DNA of 6,584 nt, taken from Methylococcaceae bacterium. GTDB taxonomy: Bacteria; Pseudomonadota; Gammaproteobacteria; Methylococcales; Methylococcaceae. The notes below the pieces were generated by a model that did not search any database, was not told where the DNA came from, and saw only the letters and a list, made by a program, of their open reading frames with translations. Positions 1-5,230 of the stretch are shown piece after piece. The stretch covers positions 1-6,584 of the forward strand of contig SXQV01000009.1 in NCBI GenBank assembly GCA_005792805.1, in the 5' to 3' direction. The number at the start of each line of letters is the position of its first letter. The stretch's first letter is position 1. A program made the translations under genes and the position numbers.

Positions 1-40
1 GAACATCCAATCCCACATAAATGTCGTTAAAATGACTCAT
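1..40 (-). CDS. 5' end of a probable IS110-family transposase (partial)
   Basis: Only the first 13 codons lie in the window (MSHFNDIYVGLDV); the gene runs off the left edge. The ATG has a good ribosome binding site, GGAG at 48-51, seven bases upstream. The peptide Y-V-G-L-D-V a few residues from the start resembles the N-terminus of IS110-family transposases, where this Asp is the first acidic residue of the DEDD RuvC-like catalytic domain. The next base allows His, as in the common GLDVH form. The gene sits downstream of corB in the same orientation, so a mobile element probably inserted behind the corAB operon. The family call rests on a very short peptide. A different protein starting with a similar strand is possible. 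Confidence 0.5.
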   Translation of the reverse strand, partial: MSHFNDIYVGLDV

Positions 41-149
41 GACCTGTCTCCTGAATAGTGGCTCTGTGTTGATTAAAGGGTTCTCCTCACATCAACATAA
101 CCCACGTTCGACAGCGTGGGCAGGTCATCCATCATGTCTACCCAACGAA
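41..149 (-). other. Hairpin-rich leader between corB and the transposase start
   Basis: Two inverted repeats lie between the corB stop and the transposase start. CCCACG (101-106) pairs with CGTGGG (115-120) across an 8-base loop. TGTTGAT (67-73) pairs with ATCAACA (91-97) across a 17-base loop. Neither is followed by a clear T tract in the leftward direction, so a standard terminator for corB is not evident, although the first hairpin could serve as one. If the downstream gene is an IS110 element, this is where its left end would lie, and in the IS110 group that end can encode the bridge RNA. The element boundary cannot be placed from this window. Confidence 0.35.
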
Positions 150-2228
150 TCAGTGACTCAAGGACTGTTCGAATGACTGGAGAGGCCCCTGTTCCGTTGT
201 CCGGCCCTGTTTACCGACCGGGGGAATCACCAGAAACTCATCCTCCGCATTCTGGTCACCGAACTGCGCCGAACTCTGGTTCAGGTGACCGTGAGAGACC
301 ACTAATCCGGGATGATCGAAAGGCGCCTTTTCCCAGCGCACCCGCTCATCGGTCAATGTTTTAAGAAAGGCCACCAAATCCGCCTGATCCTGAGGGCTCA
401 TGTTTTGCGGAAACACGACTGTCTCAAAGTGATGGGGGTTACCGACATTGTTGCCGCCCCGGTTATAAAACTGCACCACCTCTTCCAGTGATTTCATGCT
501 GCCGTTGTGCATATAGGGCCCGGTCAGCTCGATATTGCGGAGAGTAGGAATCTTGAAGGCCGCATTCAAAGAGGAACCCAGCCGTCCCTGAAAGGGCTGG
601 TTCAGCTCCGATCTCACCACCGCCGGCTGCACCCGCCTGGCCAGTTCGCCATAGCCCTGACACCGGCCCCTGGTAGCTGGATCTGGCAATAATTCCGCTG
701 AATTGAAGTCGGTAGTAAAAGGGATGCTGAACTCACAGGCCAGCACATCGACGTTATCTGCCATCGTGCTGCCAGGGTTTTGCATCATCTCCAGATATTG
801 CCCGCTGAACGACAACGGGCGCCCCCAGAGATCCCTGGCGGCCAGTCCCCTGTCATATTCAACGGGAGTGACACTGGTGATGGTGTAGCCCACATCCACC
901 AGGGTCCTGGCCACATCCACGCCATCACCCTCCTCATTGAAACCAGAGCGGTCTACCAGCTTGATGTACTTCGCCTGCTGAGTGTTGTAAACCTTCGGAT
1001 GTGCGGCGGATGAGAGCGTCGGCCCCAAATGGCAGAGGAAACAGTGATCGTTCATGAACAGCGTCAAACCACGCTTCTGCTGCTCGCTGAAGGCGACCGG
1101 CACCTTGTCCCGGCCGCGTTTCGTATCGAACAGCGCATCGTCGGAAATCAAGGTTTCCTCGTATAACTGAATCGCCAGACCAAAGAACAATCCGAAATTG
1201 GCTTCCATCTGGGTGAAGGGGGTGCCGTCAGCTGAAAAGCCAAACGCTCCGGTCGAGTGCCAGTAGCGCCGGGCAAAGGATGACTGGATCAGGCTCTCAT
1301 AGGTTTGACTGAGCCCCTTGCCCGAGTCATCGGCCAGCTGACCCAAAACGCTATCTTCGGCATGAACCGGCTGGCTTTCCAGTGCACGGCGAGTAAGGAG
1401 TTTGCGGCCAATATCCGCCAAGCGGCGGTGCGTACAGGACATTTCCGTGTCGTTGGTCAAAGGGGCTACCGCCTGCGACGCCAACGAGGCATTCCTGAGC
1501 AGAATCCGCTGCTTTATGGGTGTGCCGTTCCTGACGATCCAGACACCGGCATCCGGATCGCGGGCACCCCATTCTGATTCGCCGTTGAAGGCATTATTGG
1601 CCCGGCCATCCCAGAACTGACGGAAGTTGAAGGCCGCATTGATTACCGTGGGGGCATTGCGGTCCGTGACCCGGCGGGTATTCCGCTTACCCAGATGATA
1701 GATATCGTCGAACCCGGTTTCGCAGGTATCGAACGCATGAGAGCCATCGACGAACTGAAAATGACGCTTGAATGTCCCCGCTGAGCCGACCAGATCGTCC
1801 GTCGTAAATAACCGCCTGGAATCGCGATCGTTCGGATCATTAAACCGCCAAAGCGGAAAATCATCCGCCTTCAGCGTGTAATTCGTGCCACCGGTGCCGC
1901 CGGAAGGCAAGGCTTCGAAGGTGGCCATGGAAGCGGCACCCAGATGCCGCCCTCCGGGCTCCAACTGATTACGCAGGCGATGATCGGCCCCCGCGTGAAA
2001 GTGGCAACTGGCACAGGCCATGCCATCACTCCCTGCGTTGGCATCCCAAAACAGCGCCTTGCCCAGGCGGATGGCTGCCTGACGGTCGGTCACATAACGG
2101 CGCAACTGCGGCACCCTGGGAACCTGCACCCCTTTTAGTGAGCCAGGAGGAACGCCATGAGCCCACACGGCAGCGGGCAGCGCCACCGATATTGCCAAGA
2201 CGATCAGGAATAGAACCCGTCGGGTCAT
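150..2228 (-). CDS. corB: CorB/SACCP-like di-haem cytochrome c peroxidase (MauG/BCCP superfamily), secreted
   Basis: Predicted exported di-haem enzyme of 692 residues. I chose the ATG at 2228 because it opens a signal peptide (MTRRVLFLIV..., cleavage near VWA/HG at 23/24) and has AAGG eight bases upstream; a longer in-frame start at 2303 would bury it. Two c-type haem motifs are visible: CASCH at about 72-76, in a typical FWD...GSDG context, and CFLCH at about 396-400. Family blocks NAPTVINAAF plus FWDGRA (about 191-209) and TGPYMHNGS (about 569-577) follow bacterial cytochrome c peroxidases and MauG. Classical peroxidases have about 330 residues; the roughly 320-residue gap between haem motifs here fits the long surface-associated type paired with MopE/CorA. 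It lies 86 bp downstream of corA. By analogy with MauG and MbnH it probably oxidises a Trp of CorA to kynurenine (inference). The C-terminus looks intact. Confidence 0.87.
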   Translation of the reverse strand: MTRRVLFLIVLAISVALPAAVWAHGVPPGSLKGVQVPRVPQLRRYVTDRQAAIRLGKALFWDANAGSDGMACASCHFHAGADHRLRNQLEPGGRHLGAASMATFEALPSGGTGGTNYTLKADDFPLWRFNDPNDRDSRRLFTTDDLVGSAGTFKRHFQFVDGSHAFDTCETGFDDIYHLGKRNTRRVTDRNAPTVINAAFNFRQFWDGRANNAFNGESEWGARDPDAGVWIVRNGTPIKQRILLRNASLASQAVAPLTNDTEMSCTHRRLADIGRKLLTRRALESQPVHAEDSVLGQLADDSGKGLSQTYESLIQSSFARRYWHSTGAFGFSADGTPFTQMEANFGLFFGLAIQLYEETLISDDALFDTKRGRDKVPVAFSEQQKRGLTLFMNDHCFLCHLGPTLSSAAHPKVYNTQQAKYIKLVDRSGFNEEGDGVDVARTLVDVGYTITSVTPVEYDRGLAARDLWGRPLSFSGQYLEMMQNPGSTMADNVDVLACEFSIPFTTDFNSAELLPDPATRGRCQGYGELARRVQPAVVRSELNQPFQGRLGSSLNAAFKIPTLRNIELTGPYMHNGSMKSLEEVVQFYNRGGNNVGNPHHFETVVFPQNMSPQDQADLVAFLKTLTDERVRWEKAPFDHPGLVVSHGHLNQSSAQFGDQNAEDEFLVIPPVGKQGRTTEQGPLQSFEQSLSH

Positions 2229-2260
2229 GCCTGCAACCTTCTGTTTCAAATAACGAAATA

Positions 2261-2291
2261 GGGCCGACCTCCGCCCGGCGGAGATCGGCCC
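2261..2291 (-). promoter_or_regulatory. Strong intercistronic hairpin between corA and corB
   Basis: Read leftwards, a 13-base arm (2291-2279) pairs with 2273-2261 around a 5-base loop. All pairs are Watson-Crick except one possible U-G. The sequence after it (TATTTCGTTATTT) has only a broken T tract, so it is more likely a partial terminator or an mRNA-stabilising or processing element than a full stop. It would allow much more CorA than CorB to be made from one promoter. Confidence 0.6.
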
Positions 2292-2314
2292 CCTGGCCGC
2301 CATGAGCGGGTGAT

Positions 2315-2980
2315 TTACAGACCGCCCACGCTCACATTGATCGGATACGCGGTCGAGAGATTCACGCCCGGATCAGGATTGATCCCGCCGACCACGCATT
2401 GATAGACCCCGGTATTTTCGGCCACAAAAGACAGTTCAACCTTGCCTTCGGTACCGTCCAGAACGCTCACCACGTTCCCCTGCTGGTACTGGTAACCCAG
2501 CGGGTACTCCATACCATCCCCATCATAGCCATTGATCACAAAGTACATCTTCATGGTGCCAAGCTTTTTCTGGTCGGCTTCATCGACCTGATTCGGAGCA
2601 ATGATGCTGGTGAACTGGTTGTAGAAGTGGGCATAGGCATAATCGACGCTGACCAGGCCAGCTCCCTGCGGGCGGTACCAGCAGGCCACGCCGGGATGCA
2701 GACCCTGGGCGGTGGGATCCGCCGTCGCCGTCACGGTATACAGGCTGCCCTTTTTCAGCTTCATGTAAAGCCATGAAGAATGGTGGGTCCAGCCTTTATA
2801 GCCCATGGTCAGGTTATAGAACGCATCCGGGCGAGCCTCTAGCGTCTGGGACGGGTTCGCTACGGTAAAGGGTAAGTTGTTGGCCTTGATGGAGGTGGCG
2901 GCATCCGCCGTAGTGGCAGCCATCAATCCAGCCATTGCCAGCCCGAGAGTGGCTGACTTCATTTTGAAATTCATTTTCAT
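2315..2980 (-). CDS. corA: CorA/MopE-like secreted copper-binding protein
   Basis: Predicted 221-residue secreted protein. The start at 2980 is preferred because it has GGAG five bases upstream and begins a signal peptide (MKMNFKMKSATLGL..., probable cleavage after ADA at 27). An in-frame ATG at 3079 would add 33 non-signal residues. The motif G-W64-T-H66-H67 matches the Trp-x-His of MopE and CorA, where the Trp is found as kynurenine and the His binds Cu(I). A second His about 50 residues later is expected from CorA, and H118 fits; H95 is an alternative. C100 and C195 could form the only disulfide. The following corB gene completes the known pair. In M. album and M. capsulatus these proteins are copper-repressed, surface-associated or released; the same is inferred here. 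A sigma54-type promoter lies 128 bp or more upstream. Confidence 0.83.
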   Translation of the reverse strand: MKMNFKMKSATLGLAMAGLMAATTADAATSIKANNLPFTVANPSQTLEARPDAFYNLTMGYKGWTHHSSWLYMKLKKGSLYTVTATADPTAQGLHPGVACWYRPQGAGLVSVDYAYAHFYNQFTSIIAPNQVDEADQKKLGTMKMYFVINGYDGDGMEYPLGYQYQQGNVVSVLDGTEGKVELSFVAENTGVYQCVVGGINPDPGVNLSTAYPINVSVGGL

Positions 2981-3118
2981 GCTTACTCCGTAAAAAAAGG
3001 GGGATTTATCTCGAAAAAGCCGGTTCCATCGCAGATTCAGCACCTGACGTTGTGGCCTTGCCTTCGGGTTGCAGAACATAGCTCACAATCACGCATCGCA
3101 TCGCAACCCACTCAACTA
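2981..3118 (-). promoter_or_regulatory. corA 5' untranslated leader with stem-loop
   Basis: If the sigma54 promoter is used, transcription starts near 3108, leaving about 128 nt of leader. GGGTTGC (complement of 3103-3109) pairs with GCAACCC (complement of 3066-3072), giving a 7-bp stem right at the predicted 5' end. The 30-base loop contains a repeated GATGC unit. The corA ribosome binding site, GGAG, sits at 2986-2989. Confidence 0.4.
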
Positions 3119-3134
3119 TACAGAAATCGTGCCA
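3119..3134 (-). promoter_or_regulatory. Candidate sigma54 (-24/-12) promoter of corA
   Basis: The minus strand reads TGGCACGATTTCTGTA. The -24 half matches the consensus TGGCACG exactly. The -12 half is CTGTA rather than TTGCA, with GG and GT separated by ten bases. It aligns with the candidates upstream of both plus-strand paralogues. The imperfect -12 element makes it the least certain of the three. Sigma54 use would require an enhancer-binding activator. Confidence 0.55.
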
Positions 3135-3180
3135 CATGATGATCTGCTTTATTTTCAGTGACATAGAATTTCACCCAGAC

Positions 3181-3209
3181 AATGAGTGTGGTATATCACT
3201 CACCTCATT
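3181..3209. promoter_or_regulatory. Nested inverted repeat upstream of the corA promoter
   Basis: AATGAG (3181-3186) and CTCATT (3204-3209) form an outer inverted repeat. TGAGTG (3183-3188) and CACTCA (3197-3202) form an inner one with a slightly different centre. On the minus strand, 3196-3183 reads ATATACCACACTCA, which matches 12 of 14 bases of the ATTTGCCACACTCA repeat upstream of the second paralogue. It starts 63 bp upstream of the corA -24 GG, closer than the enhancers of the other genes. It may be a regulator binding site. Confidence 0.35.
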
Positions 3210-3269
3210 GCGCCAGTTGCCCTGACCCCCGTAAGCCGCCACCAACCGGAACACCGAAGCCCGCAGGAT

Positions 3270-3298
3270 AAAAAAAAGCGCCTTCATTGCGAAGGCGC
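3270..3298 (-). terminator. Leftward rho-independent terminator without an obvious gene
   Basis: GCGCCTTC (3278-3285) pairs with GAAGGCGC (3291-3298) around ATTGC, and on the minus strand this is followed by eight T (complement of 3270-3277). There is no T tract in the rightward direction. It must end a leftward transcript starting to the right of 3300, yet no clear gene is seen there. Confidence 0.75.
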
Positions 3299-3574
3299 AA
3301 AGCTTCACGGAGCACTGAAAAGAGGATGAAAACTAAACTCAATCAAATCAAGGCGCCGGGATCCGCGTGACCAGACAGTCACCCAGACGGGGAAGGCTCT
3401 CGCCCTGCCCCGCCACACCACCAGATGCTTCGCCCCCCCAGGCGTGTTGCGGACTGCTTTAGCCTGAACCCGGCGCACCAGACTCTGTGCAGGCACCGTG
3501 CCAACGCCAGAAACCCAGCCGGTTCAAGCCTCGGCCTCACCCGGCAACAGGCTGGCCGGGGACAGCTATGTGGT

Positions 3575-3608
3575 ATTTGCCATGCCAACTGCGGCATTTG
3601 CCTCACTT
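3575..3608 (+). promoter_or_regulatory. Tandem 21-bp-spaced repeats, likely enhancer of the 298-aa gene
   Basis: ATTTGCC occurs at 3575-3581 and again at 3596-3602, exactly 21 bp (two helical turns) apart, placing both on the same face of DNA. The second copy continues TCACTT, close to the repeats upstream of the 353-aa gene. The first copy starts 186 bp upstream of the -24 GG at 3761, a usual distance for an activator of sigma54 RNA polymerase. The repeats are seen; the activator is inferred. Confidence 0.55.
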
Positions 3609-3759
3609 CCGTTATTTCATGCGAGCCGTCTGTCGCGCAAGAAATACCAGAAAGCCGGCCCCACCCAATGTGCGCTCTTGCTTATATACCCGGTAAAACA
3701 ACAGGCTATGGCCGCGCTTCGGCGGTACACTCCCGGCAAACTGAAAAATATCAGGGTGA

Positions 3760-3775
3760 TGGCATGACTTATGCT
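3760..3775 (+). promoter_or_regulatory. Sigma54 (-24/-12) promoter of the 298-aa gene
   Basis: TGGCATGACTTATGCT fits the consensus TGGCACGnnnnTTGCW with two mismatches. The invariant GG (3761-3762) and GC (3773-3774) are ten bases apart. The predicted start is near 3786, giving a 74-nt leader. The same motif, GGCATG followed by TGCT, recurs upstream of the 353-aa paralogue. Confidence 0.72.
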
Positions 3776-3780
3776 AAATC

Positions 3781-3824
3781 CGGGGAAGGGCGCTCAGGTC
3801 TTCCTAAGACCCTGGGACTTCCCG
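3781..3824 (+). promoter_or_regulatory. Stem-loop in the leader of the 298-aa gene
   Basis: GGTCTT (3797-3802) pairs with AAGACC (3806-3811) around CCT, and GAAG with CTTCCCG-side bases can extend an outer stem to about 3824. A short TTT follows. It lies at the predicted 5' end of the transcript and may protect the mRNA or act as a weak attenuator. Confidence 0.35.
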
Positions 3825-3859
3825 TTTAGCCGTAATAATCACATCCGGAGACATCGAAA

Positions 3860-4756
3860 ATGACACTCAATGCTCGCACCTTGTTACTCAGCGCCAGTGT
3901 GGCGGCTCTTTGCGGCCTCAGCCACAACGCGTCGGCACACCCTGGCTTTCAGGTCTCACCCGCTATCGGTGCCGGTGGCGCCAGCAAATACACCTCGCAG
4001 TTCAATGCCATCACCGTAGGGCATGGCTGCTCCGATGGTAAAGGCGGCTATCTGGGCGTCAAGGCCGTTTCCTGGCTCATGCCGACCGGCACGACCGCAG
4101 GTAAAACAGCGCCCTACAGCACCGGCTGCGATGCCGCAGGCAGCAAGTGCACTGGCGTTGAAGGTCAGGCAGCAGTCGCTACTTTCCTCAACTCGCAGGG
4201 AACCTATAGCGCCACTACCGGCATCACCACCTTCCCCAAAACGCTGAAGGCTACTACCGCCACCTCGCTCGCGGCCGAATTCACCGACCTCCCGACGCTG
4301 GCCGGCCGCTTCAAACTCAACCAGAACAAGGGCGTATTCGGCACCCAGAAACTGAAACTGGATGCGAACGGCAACCCGATCGGTTTCTACGAGCGTAGCG
4401 GCTATGTCGATCCCAAGGCTCTGGCCGTCACCGATATGCGCATGACCACCGGCGGCATCGTCTTCAAACCCGGCAGTTGCGCCACCCAGCTCATCGTCAG
4501 ACTGGCCGGTGCCGACATCTGCCACATAGAACCCCAACTGACCAATGAGCACTACCAGAACCTGTGGTTTGGCGGCCCCACCGCCAAACTGAACAAGGGC
4601 CATGGCGTACATGAGAACTTCTGGCTGGCTTACACCATCACCCGGCCCGCCGCTGAAACCGCCGCCTGCGCAGAGGCGGCCAAATACAGCATCGTGGTGA
4701 TGCCCACCGACGAGGAAATCAACAACCTGTCGTTCCCTGGGTGGGGAGAAAAGTAA
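3860..4756 (+). CDS. Secreted YcnI/DUF1775-like protein, putative copper binder (paralogue 1)
   Basis: Predicted 298-residue exported protein. The ATG has GGAG ten bases upstream and starts a clear signal peptide, cleaved at ASA/H, leaving His27 as the first mature residue. Conserved blocks shared with the 353-aa neighbour are HGCS (55-58), VSWLMPTG (70-77), TGCDAAG-x-KCTGV (88-100), AGADIC (216-221), LWFGGPT (235-241), GHG (247-249), ENFW (252-255) and IVVMP (278-282). An N-terminal His after cleavage, an HGC motif and a Trp-rich C-terminal part recall YcnI/DUF1775 proteins, which bind copper through a His brace. The protein is longer than a typical YcnI domain, so the relation may be distant. 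Six mature Cys (57, 90, 97, 207, 221, 270) are all conserved in the paralogue, suggesting three disulfides. It is a single-gene unit with its own sigma54 promoter and terminator. Copper binding is inferred from the motifs and corAB context. Confidence 0.8.
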   Translation: MTLNARTLLLSASVAALCGLSHNASAHPGFQVSPAIGAGGASKYTSQFNAITVGHGCSDGKGGYLGVKAVSWLMPTGTTAGKTAPYSTGCDAAGSKCTGVEGQAAVATFLNSQGTYSATTGITTFPKTLKATTATSLAAEFTDLPTLAGRFKLNQNKGVFGTQKLKLDANGNPIGFYERSGYVDPKALAVTDMRMTTGGIVFKPGSCATQLIVRLAGADICHIEPQLTNEHYQNLWFGGPTAKLNKGHGVHENFWLAYTITRPAAETAACAEAAKYSIVVMPTDEEINNLSFPGWGEK

Positions 4757-4785
4757 GGCATTAGCCTCAACATCCGTCTGCAATC

Positions 4786-4812
4786 AAAGGGGCCAATGGC
4801 CCCTTTATTTTT
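4786..4812 (+). terminator. Rho-independent terminator of the 298-aa gene
   Basis: AAAGGGGCC (4786-4794) pairs with GGCCCCTTT (4798-4806) around AAT, followed by ATTTTT. It is 29 bp after the stop codon and shares its GGGGCC/GGCCCC core with the terminator of the 353-aa gene. Confidence 0.9.
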
Positions 4813-5126
4813 GGCCCACCGTGCAGCAGGATTGATCGCTGTACAGCCTGCCCCTGACTTTAACTGTCCAGCACCAGCGAATCGAGTGTCTCCACTACCC
4901 CGTCCGTGCGGCCAGCCCATGAGATGCGGGATTTGCCGCACTCACTGAGTCATTTGCCACACTCAACCCGGATTGATTCGCTCGCGCCTACTCGAAGCCA
5001 ACGGAACCTGAAACCGCCCCCCCATTGAAACCAGCGTAAGCAGCCGCTAATAAGCACCGAAAAACAGTGGGTTGCCACCGGCATGCCCCGACATTTCTCC
5101 CACCCGTCACACGAACAGACTGGTAC
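4813..5126. other. Intergenic control region between the two paralogues
   Basis: No gene is seen. The stretch holds the tandem repeats at 4931-4965 and leads to the sigma54 promoter at 5126. The open frame that begins at 5072 and joins the 353-aa gene is an upstream extension of that frame: it has no signal peptide and crosses the predicted promoter, so I do not count it as coding. No IHF site with correct spacing was found, although CAA...TTGATT near 4963-4978 is close to one. Confidence 0.6.
4931..4965 (+). promoter_or_regulatory. Tandem 21-bp-spaced repeats, likely enhancer of the 353-aa gene
   Basis: ATTTGCCGCACTCA (4931-4944) and ATTTGCCACACTCA (4952-4965) differ at one of 14 positions and start exactly 21 bp apart. 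The first starts 196 bp upstream of the -24 GG at 5127. The 298-aa gene has the same ATTTGCC pair with the same 21-bp step at 186 bp. A short palindrome, ACTCA-C-TGAGT (4940-4950), bridges the two copies. Confidence 0.62.
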
Positions 5127-5141
5127 GGCATGGTTTCTGCT
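5126..5141 (+). promoter_or_regulatory. Sigma54 (-24/-12) promoter of the 353-aa gene
   Basis: CGGCATGGTTTCTGCT has GG (5127-5128) and GC (5139-5140) ten bases apart and shares GGCATG and TGCT with the promoter of the other paralogue. The predicted start is near 5152, giving a 79-nt leader, close to the 74 nt of the sister gene. Confidence 0.68.
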
Positions 5142-5164
5142 TATGCTTACGCCGGGCACGGGCC

Positions 5165-5185
5165 CCATGTGGAACCAGCACATGG
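5165..5185 (+). promoter_or_regulatory. Stem-loop in the leader of the 353-aa gene
   Basis: CCATGTG (5165-5171) pairs perfectly with CACATGG (5179-5185) around a 7-base loop. It begins about 13 nt into the predicted transcript and sits well upstream of the GGAG at 5218-5221. Confidence 0.4.
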
Positions 5186-5230
5186 CATCGCCGCGTTACC
5201 CTAATCCTGATAAATTCGGAGCCATACAAA

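Larger units (their letters stand above)
3135..3574. other. Gene-poor intergenic region upstream of corA
   Basis: No convincing protein-coding gene is seen here. It contains the palindromic element at 3181-3209, a leftward rho-independent terminator at 3270-3298, and a stretch (about 3348-3530, minus) with protein-like peptides in two frames that would join only through a frameshift at a run of seven C on the plus strand (3434-3440). That stretch may be a decayed gene, or chance in GC-rich DNA. Confidence 0.5.

Noticed and set aside
3305..3347. An upstream ATTTG site for corA at the 186-196 bp enhancer distance
   Set aside because: The minus strand there reads GATTTGATTGAG, matching only the first five bases of the repeat, with no second copy 21 bp away.
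3571..3586. A second sigma54-like match, TGGTATTTGCCATGCC, overlapping the first ATTTGCC repeat
   Set aside because: GG and GC have correct spacing, but the match is weaker than at 3760-3775, is not kept at the other paralogue, and would leave a leader of over 250 nt.
3425..3829. Plus-strand open frame (134 codons), with an overlapping GTG-start frame at 3498-3767, before the 298-aa gene
   Set aside because: Both frames cross the tandem repeats and the sigma54 promoter. The peptides show no domain or signal peptide, although the frame from 3498 looks somewhat protein-like.
3956..4783. Long minus-strand open frame (275 codons) opposite the 298-aa gene
   Set aside because: It mirrors a gene with signal peptide, ribosome binding site and a conserved paralogue; the antisense product is Gly/Ala-rich without a recognisable start or domain.
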